Assembly: GCA_018883305.1 (NCBI GenBank)
Contig: VEQI01000106.1
Span: 1-9,338 of the forward strand
Reading direction: 5' to 3'
DNA: 9,338 nucleotides
DNA from: Limnohabitans sp.
Lineage (GTDB): Bacteria; Pseudomonadota; Gammaproteobacteria; Burkholderiales; Burkholderiaceae_C
Below, in pieces: positions 1 through 5,626 of this stretch. The position numbers were made by a program, and so were the translations under genes. The notes under the pieces are model-generated. The model worked only from the letters and a program-made list of their open reading frames with translations. It made no database searches and was not told where the DNA came from. Position 1 is the stretch's first letter; every line of letters starts with the position of its first letter.

Positions 1-1
1 G

Positions 2-853
2 GACTGGTTGCGCTTTGATTTGCATCACACCCAGCTATGGCTGTTGGGGCAACCCTGGTCGCTGGGGATTGACGCTTTCTTGCACGGGCATGCCACGGCT
101 TCGGAGGCGGCCGTGCAGTTGATCCTGCGAGGCTTTTTGCCAGCCTTGTTGCTGGTGGGGGTCTTCCTGGGGGTGGCTTATCGATTCGGTCGCGTGTATT
201 GCGGTTGGCTTTGCCCGCATTTTTCAGCGGTGGAAATGCTCAATGGCTTGCTGCACAAAGCCATTGGACGATTCAGCGTGTGGGACAAATCCGTCACGCC
301 GCGTGAGAACCATGTGCCACGCGCAACCTGGTGGATACCTTTTGTGTTGCTCAGCGTTGGTTTGGGGTTTGTGTGGGCTCTGACGCTGCTGACGTATTTG
401 CTGCCTCCCCAAGAGATCTGGGGCGGTTTGTGGCACGCCAGCCTCACCCCCAACCAAACGCGCTTCATTGGCATTGGCACGTTGGTGTTCACGCTGGAAT
501 TTGTGTTTGCGCGTCACTTGTTCTGTCGTTTCGGATGCGCCGCGGGTTTGTTCCAAAGCCTGGCGTGGATGGCCAATGACCGTGCCATGGTGGTGTCGTT
601 CTCTCGGCAACGTGCGCGCGAATGTCAAACCTGCGATGCGCCGCGTGGCAGTGCCTGTGACAACGCCTGCCCGATGCGACTGCACCCGCGCAACATCAAG
701 CGCATGATGTTTTCCTGCGTGCAATGCGCCCGTTGCTTGACAGCGTGTGACACATCGCAATCGTCACAGCAACGTAGCCCCACCTTGAATTGGACCATCG
801 GCCTGGAGGCCGTTCGAGAAACTCTGCGGCAACGCCGTGAGGAGGTGCGCTGA
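2..853 (+). CDS. Membrane polyferredoxin, NapH/NosR/CcoG-like, nor-associated (5' partial)
   Basis: This is an integral membrane protein carrying 4Fe-4S clusters, presumably for electron transfer to or maturation of a respiratory enzyme. The frame is open to the left edge, so the true start lies outside; the TTG at 8 is probably internal. Numbering from that TTG, hydrophobic segments lie near 36-57, 107-130 and 153-170. A CGWLCP motif (C65, C69) follows the first, and a second Cys pair (C173, C177) follows the third. Two ferredoxin-like motifs come next: C206-x2-C209-x7-C217-x3-C221-P, and C237-x2-C240-x2-C243-x3-C247. The CGWxCP plus paired-cluster layout is that of NapH, NosR C-terminal and CcoG/FixG proteins. 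Its stop overlaps the norD start by one base (TGATG), so the two are probably co-translated. The exact role is unknown; assignment to the nor system rests on context. It could also be a divergent CcoG-type copper-oxidase accessory protein. Confidence 0.82.
   Translation, partial: DWLRFDLHHTQLWLLGQPWSLGIDAFLHGHATASEAAVQLILRGFLPALLLVGVFLGVAYRFGRVYCGWLCPHFSAVEMLNGLLHKAIGRFSVWDKSVTPRENHVPRATWWIPFVLLSVGLGFVWALTLLTYLLPPQEIWGGLWHASLTPNQTRFIGIGTLVFTLEFVFARHLFCRFGCAAGLFQSLAWMANDRAMVVSFSRQRARECQTCDAPRGSACDNACPMRLHPRNIKRMMFSCVQCARCLTACDTSQSSQQRSPTLNWTIGLEAVRETLRQRREEVR
840..845 (+). promoter_or_regulatory. Ribosome binding site of norD
   Basis: A perfect AGGAGG lies inside the last codons of the upstream Fe-S protein gene, seven bases before the ATG at 853. 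It fixes the norD start and fits coupled translation across the TGATG overlap. Confidence 0.8.
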
Positions 854-2679
854 TGGAAGAGCATGTGGGCTTGTGGTGGCACCGGCTGGTGACACGCTGG
901 GCGGACACCTCGTATCCAGAGGCGGAAGTGACGCTGGCGGAGATGGAATCTGCCATCGGAATGCTCTTTCGAGCAGGTGGTGGGGACCACAGCACCCGCG
1001 TGACACAAGCCTCCTGGATGAGCCATGCCGGCCCGCGTCAGTGGTTGCAGCGGCTGGCGGGCACCGGGCATCGTGCGGCCTTGCCTTGTCTGGATGGTGA
1101 AACCTTGGCTTTGCCGGAACGTCTGGCGGTGTTTCAAGACCGAAGTCTCAACCGCCATCTGTATGTGTGGCTGGCTGCCATGGCTGCCGTATTGGAGTCC
1201 ACGGGCGACTGGCTGGCTGACAACCGAGCAGCCACCGTGCGTGCCTTGCAACGATTTCCAGGCCTGCGTGAAAGACACGCTCGATTGGTGCAGGCGCATC
1301 TGCTGCAAAGGCCTCGTCTGGAAACAATGAGACCCGCGCAAGCCCTGGCCGAGGCTGCTGTGCAAGCGGCCTTGAAGGGCGAAGATCATGCCGACATGCT
1401 GGTGGACCCGTCCGAGGTGTTGCCTGTGTGGTTGTGGATGACGGTGGCGGATACACCCCCCTCGTCGCAGGGCGTTCGTCATGGATCAAGCGGTGCAGGC
1501 GCCAAGCGCGACACAGATCAACCGCACAGCAACGTCAGACGCCGAACCCGTGAGGCGCAAGCGCCCAATCCCCGACAAGCCTTGCTGCTGCCCTCCAAGG
1601 TGGAATCACTCCTGACCTGGAGCGAGTTCGTGAAACTCGACCGTGGCACCGACGAAGATCCCGACCCGAATGCCATGGCCGCGGCCAATGACATGGAGAA
1701 GCTCACGTTGGCGCCCAACGGCCCCACCACCGCCGCAGGCATTCGTTTCGATCTGGACCTGCCCAGCGCAGCCGAAGATGATCTGCCCCTGGGCCCCGGC
1801 ATTCAAATGCCCGAGTGGGACTGGCGATGTCGCCAATTGCGGGCAAACCATTGCTGCTTGCAGTACCGGGTGGCTAAGCCGGGGCAAAGCTTCACACCCA
1901 CACCCGCCTTGCGCTTGGTGGCTCGGCAAGTGCGTCGTCGTCTGGAGGTATTGCGCTCTGCGCCCCAATGGCAATACCGGCAAGCGCAAGGCGATGCGCT
2001 GGACACGGACGCCTGGGTGCGTTTTCAAGTGGAGCGCAACAGTGGCTTATCCATGACGGAGTCGCCCCTGGTGTTTGCACAGCGCCAGCGCTTTGAACGC
2101 AGCCTGGCCACCTTGTTGCTGGCAGACCTTTCCTTGTCCACCGACGCCCACGCCACCAACGAGGCCCGTGTCATCGATGTCATTCGCGACGCGCTGTATG
2201 TTTTTGGTGAGGCCTTGCATGCCACGGGCGATGCGTTTGAAATGCTGGGCTTCAGCTCCGTTCGGCGTCAGCATGTGCGCATGCAACACCTCAAAGGGTT
2301 TCAAGAGCCTTGGAGTGATGAAGCCAAGTCGCGCGTGGGGGCCATCCATCCGGGCTACTACACCCGCTTGGGGGCGGCCATCCGAGGCGCCACACAGCGA
2401 TTGTCTGAAAGACCGGAACGACAACGCCTGTTGCTGGTGCTCACGGACGGAAAGCCCAACGACCTGGACATCTACGAAGGCCGTTATGGCCTGGAAGATA
2501 CCCGTCATGCCGTACAGGCCGCACGTGCCGCGAGCTTGATTCCATTTTGCGTCACCATAGATGACCAGGCCCATGATTACATGCCCATGCTGTTTGGCAC
2601 GCAGGGTTATGCCTGGGTGCGCCGTCCGCAAGAATTGGTGCATCAGTTGATCCAGGTCTGGTCAGGTCTGGTGCGTTGA
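853..2679 (+). CDS. norD: NorD, VWA-domain nitric oxide reductase activation protein
   Basis: NorD acts in the cytoplasm with the MoxR-type ATPase NorQ to activate the NorCB nitric oxide reductase; in Paracoccus this pair is needed to insert the non-heme iron. The 608-residue protein has the family's usual length and plan: an alpha-helical N-terminal half, a low-complexity charged stretch around 200-320, and a C-terminal von Willebrand A domain from about 418 to 600. The metal-ion adhesion site is complete: D425-x-S427-x-S429, a Thr near 504, and D532 in LTDGKPND, the characteristic NorD version. The ATG is set by a strong AGGAGG. It follows a membrane Fe-S protein gene with a one-base overlap and precedes nsrR, a typical NO-regulated setting. 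norQ is not in the window. Alternative: a CbbO-like VWA activator, but the DGKPNDLDIYEGRYG-type end is that of NorD. Confidence 0.93.
   Translation: MEEHVGLWWHRLVTRWADTSYPEAEVTLAEMESAIGMLFRAGGGDHSTRVTQASWMSHAGPRQWLQRLAGTGHRAALPCLDGETLALPERLAVFQDRSLNRHLYVWLAAMAAVLESTGDWLADNRAATVRALQRFPGLRERHARLVQAHLLQRPRLETMRPAQALAEAAVQAALKGEDHADMLVDPSEVLPVWLWMTVADTPPSSQGVRHGSSGAGAKRDTDQPHSNVRRRTREAQAPNPRQALLLPSKVESLLTWSEFVKLDRGTDEDPDPNAMAAANDMEKLTLAPNGPTTAAGIRFDLDLPSAAEDDLPLGPGIQMPEWDWRCRQLRANHCCLQYRVAKPGQSFTPTPALRLVARQVRRRLEVLRSAPQWQYRQAQGDALDTDAWVRFQVERNSGLSMTESPLVFAQRQRFERSLATLLLADLSLSTDAHATNEARVIDVIRDALYVFGEALHATGDAFEMLGFSSVRRQHVRMQHLKGFQEPWSDEAKSRVGAIHPGYYTRLGAAIRGATQRLSERPERQRLLLVLTDGKPNDLDIYEGRYGLEDTRHAVQAARAASLIPFCVTIDDQAHDYMPMLFGTQGYAWVRRPQELVHQLIQVWSGLVR
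2653..2672 (+). repeat. 10-bp perfect tandem duplication in the norD 3' end
   Basis: CAGGTCTGGT occurs twice in direct succession, encoding part of the last eight residues of NorD. Ten is not a multiple of three, so loss or gain of a copy would change the reading frame of the C-terminal tail only. It may be coincidental. Confidence 0.7.
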
Positions 2680-2695
2680 ACTGGCGGTGTCAGGG

Positions 2696-2711
2696 TTTCT
2701 TTAAAATGAAA
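2696..2711 (+). promoter_or_regulatory. AT-rich imperfect palindrome, candidate regulator site upstream of nsrR
   Basis: TTTC and GAAA arms flank an AT-rich core, with six of eight base pairs symmetrical. It overlaps the proposed -35 hexamer of nsrR. AT-rich palindromes of this sort are bound by NsrR in other bacteria, but the match to the consensus I remember is weak, so binding is inference. Confidence 0.25.
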
Positions 2712-2734
2712 GCCGTGAGCCTTGCCTGTATATA
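2706..2734 (+). promoter_or_regulatory. Candidate sigma70 promoter of nsrR
   Basis: ATGAAA (2706-2711) and TATATA (2729-2734) are each four-of-six matches to the -35 and -10 consensus, separated by an ideal 17 bp. Transcription would begin near 2741, giving a leader of about 36 bases before the nsrR ATG. Read-through from norD is also possible. Confidence 0.4.
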
Positions 2735-2738
2735 GGCT
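2718..2738 (+). promoter_or_regulatory. Inverted repeats over the nsrR -10 region, candidate operator
   Basis: Two nested symmetrical elements share this short stretch. GCCTGTATATAGGC (2724-2737) is a 14-bp palindrome with a single mismatched pair, and AGCCT (2718-2722) is inverted as AGGCT (2734-2738). They cover the proposed -10 TATATA, where a bound repressor would block transcription. Autoregulation by NsrR is plausible but not shown by sequence alone. Confidence 0.35.
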
Positions 2739-2765
2739 ATGGGTTGGAGGGTTGATCGATAAAGA

Positions 2766-2771
2766 AGGTGG
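2766..2771 (+). promoter_or_regulatory. Ribosome binding site of nsrR
   Basis: AGGTGG, one mismatch from AGGAGG, lies five bases before the ATG at 2777. It selects that ATG over the in-frame GTG at 2768, which lies inside the ribosome binding site itself. Confidence 0.7.
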
Positions 2772-2776
2772 TTGTG

Positions 2777-3232
2777 ATGCGTCTCACCAAGTGGACAGAT
2801 TACACATTGCGAGTCTTGATGCACTGTGCCGCGACCCAGCGTCGGGCGCAGGCGCCCACCATTGGCGAGATTGCCGAGCGGCACGACATCTCACGCAGCC
2901 ACCTCATGAAGATTGTGATGACGCTGTCAGCCCTGGGCTGGATTGAATCCACGCGCGGCCGGGGCGGCGGCATTCGTCTGCTCAAACCGGCAGATCAAAT
3001 CACCGTGGGCGAGGTGTTGCGGGAAACCGAGACAGATTTCCACATGGTTGAATGCTTTGACGATGACATGAACACCTGCCGGCTGGATCGCGTCTGCAAG
3101 CTCAAGGATGCCTTGCAGGAAGCCACCCAGCGTTACCTGGACGTGCTGGATGGAGTGACCGTGGCGGATTTGTTGCCGTCCTCTACCCGTTTGATCGAGC
3201 AGCCGCTCAAGCGCATGACCGTCAAGGCCTGA
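2777..3232 (+). CDS. nsrR: NsrR, Rrf2-family Fe-S nitric oxide-sensing repressor
   Basis: NsrR binds DNA in its Fe-S form and loses repression when NO attacks the cluster, so it usually controls NO-detoxifying genes. The 151-residue protein begins MRLTKWTDY, the standard NsrR/Rrf2 start, and has a winged helix-turn-helix over roughly residues 25-70, with ISRSHLMKI and RGRGGGIRLLKPA closely matching NsrR proteins. The cluster cysteines are C93, C101 and C107 (C-x7-C-x5-C), and D8, the fourth cluster ligand in Streptomyces NsrR, is conserved. IscR is less likely because the recognition helix and the CKLKDAL segment match NsrR. The start is the ATG with AGGTGG five bases upstream. Its position directly after norD supports control of the local nor genes. 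The 3' end overlaps the convergent sirB2-like gene by 11 bp. Confidence 0.92.
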   Translation: MRLTKWTDYTLRVLMHCAATQRRAQAPTIGEIAERHDISRSHLMKIVMTLSALGWIESTRGRGGGIRLLKPADQITVGEVLRETETDFHMVECFDDDMNTCRLDRVCKLKDALQEATQRYLDVLDGVTVADLLPSSTRLIEQPLKRMTVKA

Positions 3233-3638
3233 CGAGCCAGGCCAGCCAGCCCAAGGGATCGCGCCAGCGGGCGATGGCCACCATTTGCAGCACCACCAAA
3301 AACGCCAGCAGACTGAAGATTGCTCGTGCGCCGCGTGTGGTTCCGCGCTTGAGTCCGTAAGCCCCCAACACGATGTACAACAGCAATAGTGCCAGCTTCA
3401 ATGCCAGCCATGGCTCTTGCACCGGGTTGTGGCGCAGCAGCACCCACAAGCCTACACCGGCTGCCATGAGCACGGTGTCGATGAACATGCTGCTCCAGCG
3501 CACCGTGGCTTTCATGGGCCAGGCTTGTAGCAGGGCCACCCCCAGGGCACGCGCCACAAACAGCATCACACTCAATCCCACCAACGCGCGATGCGTGTGC
3601 AACAGAGCGGGATACCAAAAGGCGGCGTGATCTTCCAC
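3222..3638 (-). CDS. SirB2-family membrane protein
   Basis: This is a small integral membrane protein of the SirB2 family, whose biochemical role is not established; the name comes from a Salmonella locus once linked to invasion gene regulation. The 138-residue product has four predicted membrane helices (about 16-37, 50-68, 76-95, 104-124) and the family's typical elements: LLHTHRALVGLS before helix 1, FIDTVLMAAGVGL in helix 2 and LKLALLLLYIVLGAYGLKRG in helix 3. The chosen start is GTG at 3638, because CCGGAGA lies eight bases upstream. A TTG at 3665 would add nine residues but has no ribosome binding site. It follows the yqaA-like gene by 33 bp on the same strand, so the two are probably cotranscribed. 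Its stop overlaps the end of nsrR on the opposite strand. Confidence 0.83.
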   Translation of the reverse strand: MEDHAAFWYPALLHTHRALVGLSVMLFVARALGVALLQAWPMKATVRWSSMFIDTVLMAAGVGLWVLLRHNPVQEPWLALKLALLLLYIVLGAYGLKRGTTRGARAIFSLLAFLVVLQMVAIARWRDPLGWLAWLVRP

Positions 3639-3646
3639 TGCGTTTT

Positions 3647-3650
3647 CTCC
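3647..3650 (-). promoter_or_regulatory. Ribosome binding site of the sirB2-like gene
   Basis: GGAG on the minus strand, within CCGGAGA, sits eight bases before the GTG at 3638. This decides in favour of the GTG over the upstream TTG at 3665. Confidence 0.6.
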
Positions 3651-3671
3651 GGGGCGGTCGGGCAAATCGTA

Positions 3672-4154
3672 TCAATGCGGCGGAAACACCCACAACAGGG
3701 CGGTGGTCATGGTGATGTAGCGCAAGCACTTGCCAATGGCCATATAGACGGCACAGGGCCAAAAGGGCAATCGCAACCAACCGGCCACCGCGCACAAGGG
3801 GTCCCCCACGGCGGGCAACCAACTCAACAAGCAGGCTTTGGGGCCCAGTCGCTCCAACCACCGCAGCGCACGCGCGTGATGACTGTCGGTGTTGTTGCCA
3901 CGGTAACGATCCAGGGCGTGGTGGGCGCCATAGCCCATCCACCAATCGATGATGCCTCCCAGCGTGTTACCCAGCGTGGCCACAGCGATGGTGGGCCAGA
4001 ACAACTCGGGGTTGAGCTTGATGAGGCCAAAGACTGCGGGCTCCGAGCCCAGGGGGACCAGGGTGGCGGAAATCAGTGACACCACAAACACGGTGCTCAG
4101 GCCCACTTCGGGCAAGGCCAGCATTTGCAGCAGAGAGGTCAACCAGGCTTCCAT
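3672..4154 (-). CDS. yqaA: YqaA-like DedA/VTT-domain membrane protein
   Basis: This is a compact member of the DedA/SNARE-associated (VTT) superfamily, similar to E. coli YqaA. Larger DedA relatives are linked to lipid flipping and membrane homeostasis; the function of the YqaA branch is unknown. The 160-residue protein has hydrophobic stretches near 17-45, 50-75, 107-125 and 130-155. Diagnostic motifs are LVPLGSEP (about 32-39), GNTLGGIIDWWMGYG (about 62-76) and the C-terminal VGDPLCAVAGWLRLPFW followed by GKCLRY. The ATG at 4154 gives the family's usual length; an in-frame extension to 4286 would run across the dusB promoter region and looks spurious. There is no clear Shine-Dalgarno sequence, and a TATACT lies six bases before the ATG, so the message may be leaderless. 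It is divergent from dusB and upstream of the sirB2-like gene. Confidence 0.85.
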   Translation of the reverse strand: MEAWLTSLLQMLALPEVGLSTVFVVSLISATLVPLGSEPAVFGLIKLNPELFWPTIAVATLGNTLGGIIDWWMGYGAHHALDRYRGNNTDSHHARALRWLERLGPKACLLSWLPAVGDPLCAVAGWLRLPFWPCAVYMAIGKCLRYITMTTALLWVFPPH

Positions 4155-4160
4155 GGGGAC

Positions 4161-4166
4161 AGTATA
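4161..4166 (-). promoter_or_regulatory. Candidate -10 element of the yqaA-like gene
   Basis: TATACT, five of six to consensus, reads toward the yqaA-like gene. With standard spacing the first transcribed base would be the A of its ATG. No convincing -35 hexamer is seen at 16-18 bp. Confidence 0.3.
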
Positions 4167-4235
4167 GGAACTCACATGATTTGGGGGCAGGAAATCCCCG
4201 GTGATCAAGGGCTGGTTGCTGAAAAATAAGGCAGT

Positions 4236-4241
4236 TAGAAT
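4236..4241 (+). promoter_or_regulatory. Candidate -10 element of the dusB-fis-purH operon
   Basis: TAGAAT, five of six to TATAAT, would start transcription near 4248 and give a leader of about 31 bases before the ATG at 4279. The -35 region is poor (TTGCTG at 4216 is only 14 bp away), so an activator or another promoter may be involved. Confidence 0.33.
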
Positions 4242-4278
4242 GACCCTCCCCATTCTCCACGGATTTTTTTCTCTCGGC

Positions 4279-5310
4279 ATGCACATCGGACCTTATTTGT
4301 TGGCGAACCCCCTGTTCGTTGCGCCGATGGCCGGTGTGACCGACCGCCCCTTTCGCAAGCTGTGCAAGCAGTTGGGTGCGGGTTATGCGGTGAGCGAGAT
4401 GGTCACCTCACGTCGCGATTTATGGGATAGCCTCAAAACCTCCCGACGTGCGGATCACACCGGTGAACCCGGCCCTATTGCCGTGCAGATTGCCGGCACG
4501 GAACCCAACATGATGGCCGAGGCCGCCCTCTACAACATCGAGCGTGGCGCGCAGATCATCGACATCAACATGGGCTGCCCGGCCAAAAAAGTGTGCAACG
4601 TCTGGGCCGGCTCTGCGCTGATGCGCAACGAACCCCTGGCGCTGTCCATCGTTGACGCCGTGGTGCGCGCTTGTGCGCCGCATGGTGTGCCCGTCACGCT
4701 CAAGATGCGCACCGGCTGGAGCCATGAACACCGCAATGCGGTGGCGCTGGCTCAGGCCGCCGAGCAGGCCGGTGTGCAAATGCTCACGGTGCATGGCCGC
4801 ACCCGTGAGCAAGGCTACAAAGGCGAGGCCGAGTACAGCACCGTGGCGGCCGTCAAGGCTGCGGTGCGGGTGCCGGTGGTGGCCAATGGCGACATTGATT
4901 CGCCGCACAAGGCACGCCAAGTGCTGCAACAAACCGGTTGCGACGCGCTGATGATTGGCCGTGCGGCGCAGGGGCGTCCCTGGATTTTTCGCGAGGTGGC
5001 CCATTTTCTGGAGACAGGCACCTTGTTGGCCCCACCGCTGGTGGCCGAAGTTTCGCGCTTGCTGCTGGCCCATTTGCAAGAGCACTACGCGCTGTACGGC
5101 GAATGGACTGGCGTGCGCAGCGCGCGCAAACACATTGCCTGGTATGTCAAGGGACTGCCAGGGGCGGAGCCGTTTCGCCAACACATGAATACCCTGGACA
5201 CTGCCCAGGCCCAGACGGCGGCCTTGGCAAATTATTTGGAGACCCTGGCTGAGCACAGCGACCGCTGGCCCGTCATCCCGTCTCCTGAGGCACTGGAAGC
5301 CCTGGCATGA
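4279..5310 (+). CDS. dusB: tRNA-dihydrouridine synthase DusB
   Basis: DusB is an FMN-dependent enzyme that uses NADPH to reduce uridine in the D-loop of tRNA (U17 in E. coli). The 343-residue protein has the TIM-barrel signature MAGVTDRPFR (17-26), the catalytic cysteine in NMGCPAKK (C100), flavin and substrate residues in LKMRTGW (K141) and VHGRTR (H172), NGD at 203-205, and IGRAAQGRPW, followed by the helical tRNA-binding domain after about residue 250. The start is placed at the ATG giving MHIGPYLLAN, as in betaproteobacterial DusB. An in-frame ATG at 4240 has an AAGG eight bases upstream but overlaps a candidate -10 and would add 13 atypical residues; neither start has a strong ribosome binding site. 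It overlaps fis by ATGA, the same dusB-fis arrangement as in enterobacteria. Confidence 0.94.
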   Translation: MHIGPYLLANPLFVAPMAGVTDRPFRKLCKQLGAGYAVSEMVTSRRDLWDSLKTSRRADHTGEPGPIAVQIAGTEPNMMAEAALYNIERGAQIIDINMGCPAKKVCNVWAGSALMRNEPLALSIVDAVVRACAPHGVPVTLKMRTGWSHEHRNAVALAQAAEQAGVQMLTVHGRTREQGYKGEAEYSTVAAVKAAVRVPVVANGDIDSPHKARQVLQQTGCDALMIGRAAQGRPWIFREVAHFLETGTLLAPPLVAEVSRLLLAHLQEHYALYGEWTGVRSARKHIAWYVKGLPGAEPFRQHMNTLDTAQAQTAALANYLETLAEHSDRWPVIPSPEALEALA

Positions 5311-5540
5311 GCAAGAAACACATTGAAGAGGCGGTTCGCCTCAGTCTGGAATCCTATTTCCGCGACTTGCGCGGCACCGAACCCGACAACCTGCACGACA
5401 TGATGGTGACGGTGATTGAAAAGCCGTTGCTGGAAACGGTGATGCACCACGCAGAGGGCAACCAGTCCCGTGCGGCGCAATGGCTGGGCTTGAACCGCAA
5501 CACCCTGCGCAAGAAACTCGTGCAACACCGCTTGCTGTAA
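5307..5540 (+). CDS. fis: Fis family DNA-binding nucleoid protein
   Basis: Fis is a small homodimeric nucleoid protein that bends DNA and influences rRNA transcription, recombination and growth-phase gene control. This 77-residue version is shorter than the 98-residue enterobacterial protein at its N terminus, as is usual for betaproteobacteria. The core helices (about 25-48, IEKPLLETVMHHAEGNQ) lead into a C-terminal helix-turn-helix at about 53-74 with RAAQWLGLNRNTLRKKL, almost the canonical Fis/NtrC-type recognition unit. Its ATG lies within the dusB stop (ATGA, four-base overlap), so translation is probably coupled to dusB. Because this domain is shared with NtrC-type activators, the small size and the dusB neighbour are what make Fis the best call. 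Confidence 0.93.
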   Translation: MSKKHIEEAVRLSLESYFRDLRGTEPDNLHDMMVTVIEKPLLETVMHHAEGNQSRAAQWLGLNRNTLRKKLVQHRLL

Positions 5541-5626
5541 GGCTTCGCGTCTACAGTGACCAGATCTTGTGCGCGCAGTCGCTGCACACCCTCTCTTTTT
5601 ATCTTCGTGCCCCCTGGGCTCTCATC

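Noticed and set aside
625..1482. 285-codon open frame on the minus strand opposite the Fe-S protein gene and norD
   Set aside because: Its product is low-quality Arg/His/Gln-rich sequence with no family resemblance, and it lies wholly opposite well-supported genes.
2752..2765. TTGAT at 2752 as an FNR/NNR-type box upstream of nsrR
   Set aside because: Only the left half-site is present; the ATCAA half expected after four bases is AAAGA, so symmetry is lacking.
4183..4199. GGGG/CCCC stem in the yqaA-dusB divergent region as a terminator or riboswitch
   Set aside because: The stem is only four base pairs with a nine-base loop and no T-tract, and no gene ends there.
4420..5256. 278-codon open frame on the minus strand opposite dusB
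   Set aside because: It is antisense to an unmistakable DusB with intact catalytic motifs, and its composition is typical of a shadow frame.
5541..5626. Separate promoter or leader element for purH between fis and purH
   Set aside because: A TTTTAT/TATCTT stretch at 5597-5605 resembles a -10, but no -35 is found at workable spacing and no stable leader structure is apparent.
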